A stretch of DNA of 64,000 nt from Bacteroidales bacterium (GCA_031276035.1 JAISNV010000044.1:1-64000), one strand, 5' to 3'. Shown: positions 45,074 through 53,901, numbered from the stretch's first letter. Made by a program: numbers and translations. Notes: generated from the letters alone by a model not told the origin.

Positions 45074-47209
45074 TTAATCTTCATCTGCTGATTGTTCTGC
45101 ATATTCTTTCAATAGTTTGTCTTGAACATCTGTAGGAACTGCACGGTATTCGTTGAATTTCAATGAATATGTAGCTCTGCCGGATGTCAGTGAACTTAAA
45201 GCTGTAGAATATCTGTTCATTTCAGCCAAAGGCACTTGAGCACGTATTTTCTGGAAACGACCTTCAGAATCCATACCCATAACAATACCTCTACGGTTTT
45301 GTAAATCTGTCATTACTCCGCCCATCATATCTTCAGGAACAAGAACTTCCACGTCATAAATGGGCTCCATAATTTTAGGACCGGCTTGTTTGAAAGCTTC
45401 TCTGAAAGCATTACGTCCTGCCAATTTAAACGCCATTTCGTTCGAATCAACAGGGTGCATTTTACCGTCATAAATATAAACAACAATATCACGTGCATAG
45501 GACCCTGTTAACGGGCCTTGTTCCATACGTTCCATAATACCTTTAAAAATAGCCGGCATGAATCGTGCATCAATAGAACCGCCTACTACACAGTTATGAA
45601 ACATAAGTTTTCCGCCCCAGTCCATAATATATTCTTCCGTACCTCTTACAGGAAAATCCGTAGGGTGAGTGTAACCTTCAACATAAGGTTGAATCATCAT
45701 GTGAACTTCACCGAACTGGCCTGCACCGCCGGATTGTTTTTTGTGACGGTAAGAAGCTCTTGCTGTTTTTGTAATTGTTTCGCGATAAGGTATTTTTGAC
45801 GGGAATAATTCTATTTCAATTTTATATTGATTATTCAAATACCATTTCATTGTATTGATATGTGGTTCACCGAGTCCGCTGACAACCATCTGGCGTAATT
45901 CGCGACTGAAGCCTGCTTTTAACGATGGATCAACTTTTTGTAATTCGTTTAATGCAACGCCTAATTTTTCATCATCGGAGCTATTGGCAGCTTTAATAGA
46001 TGTAAAATATGTAGGTTCCGGTATTTCAAACGGAGGAATTGTTCCGATATTTGATTTAGCAGTGCTTAATGTTTGATTATTTCTAACATCTCTTAACTTA
46101 ATTGTAGCGGCTATATCACCGGCAACAACTTTGTTTATTTTAGTACGATTTTTACCTGCACAAACCATAACCTGCGAAATTCTTTCCTTAGAGTCGTTAT
46201 TCATATTTACCAAATCCTGACCTTCAGAAATTTCACCGCCGTAAACTCTGAAATAAGAAACTTCACCAACGTGAGATTCTATAGATGTTTTGAAAATGAA
46301 AGCACAAACAGGCTCGCTGATTTTTGAATGAAGTTCAACATTTGATGTTGTAATAACAGGATTAGCTTGATCAGGAGAAATTATATTATTGATAGCAAAA
46401 TCTAAAAGATAATCAACTCCCATATTATTTTTTGCCGAAACACAAAGTAAAGGAAACAGATCTCTGTTTTTGATGCTTAATTTTAATCCGCGAGCAATAT
46501 CTTCTGCAGATAAAGTTCCTTCTTCGAAGAATTTCTCCATTAATTCCTCGTCGCCTTCCGCAGCTGCTTCAGTGAGAAAAGATCTTAACTCTTCAACTCT
46601 GTCGACAAATTCGCCGGGAACATCCTCAATACTGGCTAATCCGCCGTCTTTTCCATATTTTAATATTTTATTTGAAAGAACATCAACAATAGCATTAAAA
46701 CCTTCACCAGTGCTAACCGGGAACTGAAAAGGAACAACTTTATTTCCGAAAACTTCTTTTAATTCGCGTAAAATTTCATCGAATTTTGCTTTTTCATGGT
46801 CGAGTTGATTAAGTACAAAAACAACAGGAGTTTGATATTTTGTAAGTACTCTCCATTGCATTTCCGTACCGACTTCGATACCCTCTTGAGCGTTAATAAC
46901 CATGAAGGCTGTATCTGTAACTTTTGTTGAGGCGTAAATTTCTCCGATATAATCAACAAAACCCGGATTATCAATAAAATTGATTTTGTGATCTTTGAAC
47001 TCTGCATAACAAACAGTAGAGCTAACTGAGTTTAGTTTTGCAAGTTCTATATCACGATAATCGGATACTGTGTTTTTATCTTCAACAGATCCTCTGCGGC
47101 TGATCACGCTACCGAGGAAAAGCATACTTTCAGATAAAGTAGTTTTACCTGATTTTGCGCCGCCAACAATATTGATGTTGCGAATTTTATTAGTTTCGTA
47201 AACTTTCAT
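45074..47209 (-). CDS. EF-G paralogue (EF-G2-like) with altered GTPase centre
   Basis: This 711-residue protein has all five EF-G domains, including the domain IV markers HKKQSGGAGQFGEVHM and KMHPVDSNEMAFKLAG. The P-loop GGAKSGKT (16-23) is intact. The G3 motif is D80-N-P-G-F84 where classical EF-G has DTPGH, so the catalytic His is Phe. The switch I RGITI block is replaced by AKLNSVSST, and G4 is NQLD (134-137) instead of NKxD. These changes suggest weak or no GTP hydrolysis. I recall that Bacteroides thetaiotaomicron EF-G2 lacks GTPase activity and is needed under starvation, and this protein may be its counterpart. It has its own -7 box at 47268-47275. Confidence 0.88.
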   Translation of the reverse strand: MKVYETNKIRNINIVGGAKSGKTTLSESMLFLGSVISRRGSVEDKNTVSDYRDIELAKLNSVSSTVCYAEFKDHKINFIDNPGFVDYIGEIYASTKVTDTAFMVINAQEGIEVGTEMQWRVLTKYQTPVVFVLNQLDHEKAKFDEILRELKEVFGNKVVPFQFPVSTGEGFNAIVDVLSNKILKYGKDGGLASIEDVPGEFVDRVEELRSFLTEAAAEGDEELMEKFFEEGTLSAEDIARGLKLSIKNRDLFPLLCVSAKNNMGVDYLLDFAINNIISPDQANPVITTSNVELHSKISEPVCAFIFKTSIESHVGEVSYFRVYGGEISEGQDLVNMNNDSKERISQVMVCAGKNRTKINKVVAGDIAATIKLRDVRNNQTLSTAKSNIGTIPPFEIPEPTYFTSIKAANSSDDEKLGVALNELQKVDPSLKAGFSRELRQMVVSGLGEPHINTMKWYLNNQYKIEIELFPSKIPYRETITKTARASYRHKKQSGGAGQFGEVHMMIQPYVEGYTHPTDFPVRGTEEYIMDWGGKLMFHNCVVGGSIDARFMPAIFKGIMERMEQGPLTGSYARDIVVYIYDGKMHPVDSNEMAFKLAGRNAFREAFKQAGPKIMEPIYDVEVLVPEDMMGGVMTDLQNRRGIVMGMDSEGRFQKIRAQVPLAEMNRYSTALSSLTSGRATYSLKFNEYRAVPTDVQDKLLKEYAEQSADED

Positions 47210-47267
47210 TATTTTTTACTTTATTATTAATTAATTATTTACCGTTAGAAAAACATAAAACGGGCTG

Positions 47268-47275
47268 CAAAGGTA
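47268..47275 (-). promoter_or_regulatory. Putative -7 box for the EF-G paralogue
   Basis: On the minus strand this reads TACCTTTG, 59 nt upstream of the start at 47209. Confidence 0.5.
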
Positions 47276-47322
47276 TATAATTCTCCCGATAAAATCAATA
47301 TTATGAGGCAAATAATTTTCTT

Positions 47323-47517
47323 TTATTCTGATTTATTGGACTTTCCTTCGTCGGAATCATTTTCATTCATTCCTTCTTTAAAATTTTTAACTCCTTTACC
47401 GAGGCCTCTCATTAATTCGGGAATTTTTTTACCGCCGAAAATTAAAAGAACAACCAAAACTATAAGAGCAATCTCCCAACCTCCTAAAAATCCAAGTACC
47501 ATAGATATACAATTCAT
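47323..47517 (-). CDS. tatA: Twin-arginine translocase subunit TatA/E
   Basis: This 64-residue protein has one N-terminal membrane helix ([18 protein letters not shown]), the hinge FGGKKIPEL, an amphipathic helix ([15 protein letters not shown]) and an acidic tail: the full TatA plan. It would form the protein-conducting element for folded Tat substrates. Translation may start at the ATG for residue 1 or at the ATG for residue 6. A TATTTTTG box lies at 47534-47541. No tatC is in the window. Confidence 0.9.
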   Translation of the reverse strand: MNCISMVLGFLGGWEIALIVLVVLLIFGGKKIPELMRGLGKGVKNFKEGMNENDSDEGKSNKSE

Positions 47518-47765
47518 ACTGAAATATTTTTTGCAAAAATAAGAATAATTGACAATTGATAATTAATAATTGATATTTATTTAAGATAAATGGAAATTAT
47601 TCAAGGATAGTGCGGATGTAATAATATAAATTATAACGTAGAAATGAGAGAATCTTCACCATCTAAACAAGAAAACAGAGGAAACAATCGAACATAATAA
47701 AATATATTTAAATGATATTTTAAAAAATACGCAATTAAAATTATTTCTTAATAAAAAATGTTTTT
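47518..47765. other. Intergenic region between divergent tatA and the Rnf-like operon
   Basis: It carries the tatA -7 box (47534-47541, minus strand) and a stretch of near-repeats of AATTGATAATT (47547-47574) of the kind scattered between Bacteroidota genes. No gene is supported here. Confidence 0.5.
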
Positions 47766-47773
47766 TACCTTTG
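47766..47773 (+). promoter_or_regulatory. Putative -7 box (TACCTTTG) for the Rnf-like operon
   Basis: TACCTTTG fits TAnnTTTG and lies about 80 nt upstream of the first start codon of the 55-residue peptide gene. Confidence 0.5.
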
Positions 47774-47853
47774 CAATAAGTTATTTTAATTGGTGGATAG
47801 TGAACTTTATATAGCTGATTTATTTATTAAAAGTAGAATAGTATTTAATAAAT

Positions 47854-48021
47854 ATGATTATGAGGAAAAAGATTAAAAACAATATTTTATTTAATGTGTT
47901 GATATTTTTACTTGGAATAATACTCACAATAGTAGGGTATTATGCAAATATAAAATATAATGAAAAGTCAGGTATCGATGCACTTACGGGTGCTTCAAGA
48001 GCATATTTTCAAAATGAATAA
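47854..48021 (+). CDS. 55-residue membrane peptide with RnfG/NqrC-like flavinylation motif
   Basis: An open frame with ATG at 47854 (alternative ATG 47860) stops with TAA at 48019-48021, 3 nt before rnfC. The peptide has a basic start (MIMRKKIKNN), one membrane helix (about residues 11-30) and a short outside tail containing GIDALTGASRA at 40-50. This closely resembles the D-x-x-[ST]-G-A-[TS] site where ApbE attaches FMN to RnfG/NqrC proteins (usual form DAITGAT). The rest of the FMN-binding domain, about 100 residues, is absent. Its position before rnfC and rnfD makes a shared redox role likely. It could be a remnant of a truncated rnfG, but the uninterrupted frame and tight spacing favour a real gene. 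Confidence 0.65.
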   Translation: MIMRKKIKNNILFNVLIFLLGIILTIVGYYANIKYNEKSGIDALTGASRAYFQNE

Positions 48022-48024
48022 GTT

Positions 48025-49311
48025 ATGATGCATATTTACTCAATGAAAGAAGAGACTAAGTACAAGGATATAATAAATCTTCCCGAACCGGATTATTTGT
48101 TGATTCCGCTCTTCGAGAAATTCGGAAGTAAACCTGAAGCAATCGTTAGTGTAGGCGACTATGTTAAAAGATACCAACCTATAGCAAAATCAAAACAAGG
48201 ATTTTCCGCTCCAATGCATTCCCCGGTATCGGGTGTTGTGGAAAAGATTGATGTTTTTCCTCAGTTAGACGGCGGTGAAGCAAGATGTATATTAATTAAG
48301 AATGACGGTTTGAATGCCGAAACAAATGACTTACCGCTAATTGCAGATGATAATTCGGCTGATGAAATTTTACAAACTATAGAAAATGCAGGTATTGTAG
48401 GCTTGGGAGGAGCACAATTCCCAACAGCTTTAAAATATAAAAGAAGTGGTAAAAAAGTAGATACTTTTATTGTTAATGCCGCAGAATGCGAACCCTATTT
48501 ATCAGGTGATTATTCTTTAATGCGAAAATATTGTGAAGAAATACTTGAAGCAATAATTATTATAAATAAAATACTTGAAGCTGAAAAAATTGTTTTGGCT
48601 TTTGAAAAGGCTAATAGTGATATAGCGGAAATTTTTAAACCTTATTTGAACGAGGATAGATATAGTAAGATACGTTTATATATTCTGTCGAATGAGTATC
48701 CGCAGGGTGGTGAATTGCAACTGGCAAAAACTATAACAGGAATTGAAATGCCCAAAGGAAGTGTTCCGATAAATTATGGAATTATTGTAAGTAACGTAGG
48801 TACTGTTCATGCGGTTTATAATGCAGTTGTAAAAAGTAGGCCTCTTGTTGAAAGGGTTATTACTGTTTCGGGAGAACACACATCAAGTCCGGGAAATTAT
48901 ATTGTAAAAATAGGAACACCGATAAAACATATTTTGGAGAATTGTGGCGTAAATATTGAAAATTCATTATTGGTTGCCGGTGGTCCAATGATGAGCCCTC
49001 AAATTCTTAATATTTCGGCTCCCGTTCACAAAGGCACCTTGGGAGTTATTGCTTTAGAGAGAAAGTCTGTTGATAGGAAGCCCTGTATTTGGTGCGGGTA
49101 TTGCGCAGATGTTTGTCCGATGAGATTAATGCCTATGCAATTTTATAAACTTAACTATAATAAACAATACAAACAGCTTGCAAATTATGATATTGACGAT
49201 TGTATTGAGTGTAGTGCCTGCGAATATATTTGTCCGAGTAAAGTACCTTTAATTGAAAATATAAAGACAGGAAAAATAAACTTAAGCAAAATAAAAAATG
49301 GAACTAAGTAA
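48025..49311 (+). CDS. rnfC: RnfC-like electron transport complex subunit
   Basis: This 428-residue protein has the RnfC plan: an N-terminal biotinyl-like segment (APMHSPVSGVVEKID), an NADH/FMN-binding domain with AGIVGLGGAQFPTALKY and NAAECEPYLSGDYSLM, an SLBB segment, and two [4Fe-4S] motifs, CIWCGYCADVCP and CIECSACEYICP. In full Rnf complexes RnfC takes electrons from NADH on the cytosolic side. It is translated just after the 55-residue peptide, and the next gene starts 14 nt before its stop. Partner genes rnfA, rnfB and rnfE are not nearby. Start could be the first or second ATG at 48025/48028. Confidence 0.9.
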   Translation: MMHIYSMKEETKYKDIINLPEPDYLLIPLFEKFGSKPEAIVSVGDYVKRYQPIAKSKQGFSAPMHSPVSGVVEKIDVFPQLDGGEARCILIKNDGLNAETNDLPLIADDNSADEILQTIENAGIVGLGGAQFPTALKYKRSGKKVDTFIVNAAECEPYLSGDYSLMRKYCEEILEAIIIINKILEAEKIVLAFEKANSDIAEIFKPYLNEDRYSKIRLYILSNEYPQGGELQLAKTITGIEMPKGSVPINYGIIVSNVGTVHAVYNAVVKSRPLVERVITVSGEHTSSPGNYIVKIGTPIKHILENCGVNIENSLLVAGGPMMSPQILNISAPVHKGTLGVIALERKSVDRKPCIWCGYCADVCPMRLMPMQFYKLNYNKQYKQLANYDIDDCIECSACEYICPSKVPLIENIKTGKINLSKIKNGTK

Positions 49312-50389
49312 AAAATTATATAATCCGTTTATAAGAAGTAACGATAGTGCCGGTAAAGTTATGACTGATGTAATAATTGCTTTATTGCCTTGTGTTTTAG
49401 TGTCATGGTTTGCTTTTGGTTATACTCCTATAATATTAATTTTAGTTTCAATAGGAAGTGCACTTATTACGGAATTCTTTTTTAATAGGATATTCCGTAA
49501 GAATAATACATCATTAGATGACGGTTCGGCTGTTGTAACCGGCTTGTTACTCGCTTTCACAATAGGTCCGTTTACCCCTTTATATATTGTAGCGATAGGA
49601 GCGGCATGTGCCGTATTATTCGGTAAATTATTATGGGGAGGATTAGGACAGAATCGTTTTAATCCGGCATTAACCGGTCGCGAATTTATGGTCGTACTTT
49701 TTCCGGCAGTTATGAACTCTCATACTATCTGGAAAAAATCCGAAATGATAAACTTCGAATCAATTAATTTATTTAATGATACATTTTGGAATTATCTTTT
49801 ATATAGACCGATAGGAGCAATAGGTGAGTATTCACCTCTCCTGTTAATTCTCGGAGGCGTTTTCTTAATATGCAGAAGAAGAATATCTTGGCATATACCA
49901 GTTGCAATGTTGACAATATTTACTGTTATGTTGTTTGTTTTCAGAGGACAACACATTCTTATTAATATCGGAGGAATATTACTGGGAGCAATATTTATGG
50001 CAACAGATATGCCGAGCAGCCCGTCTACTCCTTCGGGGAAAATTTATTTCGGAGCAATGATAGGTATAGTTGCTGCTGTATGTTTATTATTCGGAGCTAA
50101 TAAAGGATATTTTTCTTATTCCATACTAATTGTAAATGCTTTTGTTACACAAATAAATTGGGTATTTCGTCCGAAAACTTGGGGTAAAAGTAGAGAAAAA
50201 AAGATGGGAGTTATTCAGGGTGTTTTATTAACTTTAACGATAGGAGCAACTACAGCTGTTGTACTTTGGTTACATCATAGTAACGGATTAATATTCTTAG
50301 TAATAATATATGCACTGTATTCCATATTGCGTTTTGCCTTTTCCGAAGATCAAAAACCATGGAGCAAATTGATTAAAAAGAGAGTATAA
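49298..50389 (+). CDS. rnfD: RnfD-like membrane flavoprotein subunit
   Basis: This 363-residue protein has about ten membrane helices. Family marks are DDGSAVVTGLLLAFT, GGLGQNRFNPALTGREF and FMATDMPSSPSTPSGKIYFG. T244 in the SPST-P stretch aligns with the Thr that carries covalent FMN in RnfD/NqrB. It should pass electrons through the membrane between RnfC and an outside acceptor. It overlaps rnfC by 14 nt. The exported superoxide dismutase gene follows after 21 nt, so they may be cotranscribed. Confidence 0.9.
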   Translation: MELSKKLYNPFIRSNDSAGKVMTDVIIALLPCVLVSWFAFGYTPIILILVSIGSALITEFFFNRIFRKNNTSLDDGSAVVTGLLLAFTIGPFTPLYIVAIGAACAVLFGKLLWGGLGQNRFNPALTGREFMVVLFPAVMNSHTIWKKSEMINFESINLFNDTFWNYLLYRPIGAIGEYSPLLLILGGVFLICRRRISWHIPVAMLTIFTVMLFVFRGQHILINIGGILLGAIFMATDMPSSPSTPSGKIYFGAMIGIVAAVCLLFGANKGYFSYSILIVNAFVTQINWVFRPKTWGKSREKKMGVIQGVLLTLTIGATTAVVLWLHHSNGLIFLVIIYALYSILRFAFSEDQKPWSKLIKKRV

Positions 50390-50410
50390 ACAATTTAATT
50401 TATTTTATAT

Positions 50411-51055
50411 ATGAAAAAACTGATTATCCTGCTATTAGTTATTAATAATATAGCTATTATAGCGCAAACAACTCACAAATTACCTTCTCTTCCGTATTCT
50501 AATGATGCTTTAGAGCCTGTTATGAGCAAAGAAACTATTGAATATCATCACGGAAAGCATGTAAAAACTTATGTTGATAATTTGAACAAACTTATTCCGG
50601 GAACAAAATTTGAACATTCTTCATTAGAAGAAATAACAAAAAATGCCGATGGTGCAATTTTTAACAATGGTGCGCAAATATTAAATCATTCTATCTTTTT
50701 TGATTCTTTCGCACCGGAAAATGAAGCAAAACATAAGCCTACAGGAAAGTTAAGTAAAGCTATTGAGCGCGACTTCGGGTCGTTTGATAATTTTAAAAAA
50801 GAATTTGCAACTTCTGCAACAGGGGTTTTTGGCTCCGGTTGGACTTGGTTGACAATGGATGAAGATGGAAAACTGAAAATTATTTCTTTACCCAATGCCG
50901 GAAATCCCTTAAGAGACGGTTATAAACCTCTTCTGGGTTTTGATGTTTGGGAACATTCTTATTATATTGATTATCGCAATAAAAGAGCGGAATATATTGA
51001 AAACTTATGGAAAATAGTTGATTGGAAAGTTATTGAAAAACGTTTTGAAAAATAA
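50411..51055 (+). CDS. Exported Fe/Mn superoxide dismutase
   Basis: This 214-residue protein combines a signal peptide (MKKLIILLLVINNIAIIAQ) with a complete Fe/Mn SOD. Metal ligands are visible in EYHHGKHVKTYV, QILNHSIFFDSF and LGFDVWEHSYYIDYRNKR, with GSGWTWLTMD as the family core. It converts superoxide to peroxide and oxygen, here in the periplasm or outer envelope rather than the cytosol, which is less usual for a member of this family in this phylum. Its position right after rnfC-rnfD suggests it protects an extracytosolic redox chain. Confidence 0.9.
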   Translation: MKKLIILLLVINNIAIIAQTTHKLPSLPYSNDALEPVMSKETIEYHHGKHVKTYVDNLNKLIPGTKFEHSSLEEITKNADGAIFNNGAQILNHSIFFDSFAPENEAKHKPTGKLSKAIERDFGSFDNFKKEFATSATGVFGSGWTWLTMDEDGKLKIISLPNAGNPLRDGYKPLLGFDVWEHSYYIDYRNKRAEYIENLWKIVDWKVIEKRFEK

Positions 51056-51073
51056 GTAATTAAATTTGATATT

Positions 51074-51835
51074 ATGAATTCTTTAAAAGGAAAAGTTGCG
51101 ATAATAACTGGTGCCGGTTCCGGAATGGGTGAAGCAATTGCTAGATTATTTGCCTCAAAAGGTGTTAAAGTAGTAATTGCCGATATGAATGAAAATACTT
51201 TGAATAGAGTATGCCCCGAAGTTAAAAGTTTAGGACACGATGTTTGGGGAGTCGTTGCTGATGTTTCAAAATCCGAAGATCTGAAAAAACTCGTCGACGA
51301 AACAATTTCTAAGTTCGGAACAGTTGATATACTTATTAATAATGCCGGTATTCTGGATAATTTTATGACAGTTGGAGATTTAGATGTAAATCTTTGGGAA
51401 AAAGTAATGGCTGTTAATGTAAAAGGCCCGACGATATTATCGCAATTAGTTATTAATCATTGGCTTGAAAATAAAAAACCCGGAGTTATCATAAATACAG
51501 CTTCTGTAGGCGGAATGTTCGGAGCAAGAGGCGGCGTTAGTTATGTATCCAGCAAGCACGCCATAATCGGACTTACTAAAAATATCGCATCTGTTTATCG
51601 TGCCGATAATATTCGTGCGGTGGCGGTAGCGCCCGGCGATATCAAAACTAATATTGGCAATACACTGAAAAATCCTAATATGAAAGGACTTGAAGCTTTG
51701 ACTCAATATGTTGCTACAGGTCCGACAGGAGAAGCTGTAGATGTTGCTAATGTAATTGCTTTTTTGGCAAGCGACGAAGCTAAATTTGTGAATGGAACTG
51801 TTATCACTATTGATGGTGGTTGGACGGGTGCCTGA
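51074..51835 (+). CDS. SDR family oxidoreductase
   Basis: This 253-residue cytosolic NAD(P)-dependent dehydrogenase has a classical short-chain fold. The cofactor loop is GAGSGMGEA (near 12-20), NNAG lies near 87-90, and the catalytic Ser-Tyr-Lys is in NTASVGGMFG and YVSSKHAI. The C-terminal SDR motif is FLASDEAKFVNGTVITIDGGW. It resembles the FabG/glucose dehydrogenase-like group; the substrate is unknown. It follows the SOD gene by 18 nt and ends the plus-strand unit. Confidence 0.9.
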   Translation: MNSLKGKVAIITGAGSGMGEAIARLFASKGVKVVIADMNENTLNRVCPEVKSLGHDVWGVVADVSKSEDLKKLVDETISKFGTVDILINNAGILDNFMTVGDLDVNLWEKVMAVNVKGPTILSQLVINHWLENKKPGVIINTASVGGMFGARGGVSYVSSKHAIIGLTKNIASVYRADNIRAVAVAPGDIKTNIGNTLKNPNMKGLEALTQYVATGPTGEAVDVANVIAFLASDEAKFVNGTVITIDGGWTGA

Positions 51836-51930
51836 TTAAGGAATAATTACATGGAGTAATATATTCTGCGAAATAATATTTTGATTTAATTTAAATAACG
51901 CGATAATATTCATGTTATTAAATCAGTTTA

Positions 51931-53424
51931 TTATCTGTTTCGTTTAGGAGCAACATTAATCTGTACCATGTCTAAAAGTAAAGTTAACAACCAAGCTAAA
52001 AGGAAATAGATTATTGATATTACAATTAGAGGAAAGAAAGCATCAAAGGTACGGCTGCGTATGATGTCACTTGCTTTTGTTAAGTCTTGAACAGCTATAT
52101 AACCAACTATGGAAGTCATTTTTACAAGCCCGATAAATTCTCCTTTGTAAATCGGTATTACTCTTTGAATCGCTTGCGGCATTACAATATTTAAAAAAGT
52201 TTTTATCTTGCTGAATCCCATAGCTATTCCTGCTTCTGTCTGACCTCTTTTAATACTTTGAATTGATGTTCTGAACATTTCGGAAGCGTAAGCGGCAAAA
52301 TTCATTGAGAATGTTATAACTGCAACTGTTACTCCGCCGATACTCCATTTAGCGAGAACAACATAAAACATCAGCATTAATAATACAACCTGCGGAATTC
52401 CGCGGAGAATGTTGATATAAATTATTGCTATTGTTTTTATTATTTTATTTCGGCTCATTCTCATCCAGCAAATAAGCGCACCGAGCAATGTGCCGAAGAT
52501 TGCTGCAAGTATAGAGATAATAAAAGTTACTTTAAATCCGTCCCATAAAAGTAAATATCTTTTTTCTTTTATTATATTATTGTAGAAACTATCTTTGATT
52601 TTTGCAAATCCTGTTTTATTTGATACTTCTTCATTAGAAGTGTAGCCTGAAATATTTCTTTTTAATGTAACCGCAATTGATGCTGAGGTGTAATAACTGT
52701 CAGAAAATAAAATTTGTTTTTTTCTTTCTTCTGTGATTGTTACCGGTGAACCGATAATATCAACTTTTTCCGATACGATGGAAGCAATTAAGGACGGAAA
52801 TTGCATTGTGTGAAGTTCCGGTTTCATTCCTTGCGATGCGGCAAAACCGTAAATCAACTCCATGTCGATTCCAACATATTTACCTTTACTCAGATAGGCA
52901 AAAGGAATACTAACTCCTGTAATTCCGATTCTTAAGATTCCATTCTTTCCTGTAAATTCATGTTCGTATAGTTGTGTATTGTCATCGGCGTTTTCCCATT
53001 TTTCTTTGATTAGCTTTAATTTCCCCGATTCCTTAAGTTTATTTAAATAAACATTGAAATTATCTCTAAGTTTGATATCTCCGAAACCGAAACCGAGATG
53101 TTGGTCGAATAATCCCCATTCGAGTACTGCTAATTCCGGATCTTCTCTAAGATAAGGTTTCAGGATGTTTTGATCCCCAACAACAGCATCAGCCTGACGG
53201 GCTTTTATTGCCAAAATTAAATCTGGATTACTTTCGAAGTGAAGAACATTGGCTTCTTTGTAATTTTCACTTACAAATTTATCATGAGTAGTGCCTAATA
53301 CAACACCAATCCGCCCTGAACCTATGTCCCTCAAATTGGTATATTGTTGTTCGGTATCTTTTGAGGAACATGATAAAAAAAGAATGGTAATAAAGATTGT
53401 GAAGAATGGAAAATATTTTTTCAT
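51931..53424 (-). CDS. Amino-acid-type ABC binding protein fused to permease
   Basis: The frame opens at 53445, but the ATG at 53424 begins a good lipoprotein signal (MKKYFPFFTIFITILFLSC), giving 497 residues. A solute-binding part of SBP_bac_3 type follows in swapped order. The lobe normally second comes first (RIGVVLGTTHDKFVSENY...ADAVVGDQ...KLIKEKW), and the lobe normally first comes after it (LRIGITGVSIPFAYLSKGKYVGIDMEL...ITEERKKQILFSDSYY). The C-terminal 210 residues are a HisM/GlnP-type permease (WDGFKVTFIISILAAIFGTLLGAL, EAGIAMGFSKIKTFLNIVMPQA). No ATPase gene lies next to it, although such genes usually have one. It is probably an amino-acid importer. Confidence 0.87.
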   Translation of the reverse strand: MKKYFPFFTIFITILFLSCSSKDTEQQYTNLRDIGSGRIGVVLGTTHDKFVSENYKEANVLHFESNPDLILAIKARQADAVVGDQNILKPYLREDPELAVLEWGLFDQHLGFGFGDIKLRDNFNVYLNKLKESGKLKLIKEKWENADDNTQLYEHEFTGKNGILRIGITGVSIPFAYLSKGKYVGIDMELIYGFAASQGMKPELHTMQFPSLIASIVSEKVDIIGSPVTITEERKKQILFSDSYYTSASIAVTLKRNISGYTSNEEVSNKTGFAKIKDSFYNNIIKEKRYLLLWDGFKVTFIISILAAIFGTLLGALICWMRMSRNKIIKTIAIIYINILRGIPQVVLLMLMFYVVLAKWSIGGVTVAVITFSMNFAAYASEMFRTSIQSIKRGQTEAGIAMGFSKIKTFLNIVMPQAIQRVIPIYKGEFIGLVKMTSIVGYIAVQDLTKASDIIRSRTFDAFFPLIVISIIYFLLAWLLTLLLDMVQINVAPKRNR

Positions 53425-53469
53425 TGAAGTTTTGGTTATAGACATAGCAACAATGTTCTCAGGATAATA

Positions 53470-53496
53470 TGCTTAGTAATTATTGTTTACTAAGCA
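53470..53496. terminator. Hairpin upstream of the binding-protein/permease gene
   Basis: TGCTTAGTAA (53470-53479) and TTACTAAGCA (53487-53496) are perfect arms around a 7-nt loop. It lies between the STAS gene and the permease fusion (both minus strand) and may end the STAS transcript or act in the leader of the next gene. Confidence 0.6.
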
Positions 53497-53553
53497 GACA
53501 ATAATATAAATATATAATTCTGATGTTATCCGTCTTCTGCCTATTACAATAAT

Positions 53554-53856
53554 CTAAATAAAATCAAACAACTGAGTAAACCCGGTAATATCAAACACCT
53601 TTTTGATATCTTCTTTCATGTTTTTGATACGCATTTTTCCACCTTTAGCCTGAGCTGTTTTCTGTAAAGTAAGAAATTGTCTTAATCCTGAGCTACTGAT
53701 GTATTGAAATTCACTGCAATCTAAGATTACATCTTTCATATCGCTTTCTTTTACAGGAGTAATGTCTTTTTCGAATTGACCGGAATTTACAGTGTCTAAT
53801 CTTCCGATAATCTTAACAATTGTTGTTGTACCGTTGTTTTCAATTTTTACTTCCAT
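53554..53856 (-). CDS. STAS-domain anti-sigma factor antagonist
   Basis: This 100-residue protein is a SpoIIAA/RsbV-like STAS protein. It has IVKIIGRLDTVNSGQFEKDI, then VILDCSEFQYISSSGLRQFLTL, where the conserved phosphorylatable Ser sits in SSSGLR (54-56), then ITGFTQLFDFI. It would be phosphorylated by a serine kinase of the RsbW type and released by a PP2C phosphatase. Both activities are fused in the next gene upstream (53998), so the pair makes a complete partner-switch module. A TATCTTTG box on the minus strand at 53902-53909 suggests its own promoter. Confidence 0.9.
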   Translation of the reverse strand: MEVKIENNGTTTIVKIIGRLDTVNSGQFEKDITPVKESDMKDVILDCSEFQYISSSGLRQFLTLQKTAQAKGGKMRIKNMKEDIKKVFDITGFTQLFDFI

Positions 53857-53901
53857 ATAATTTTTATTTGTTAATATTATTATTTATTTTAATTCTGCGT
53901 G

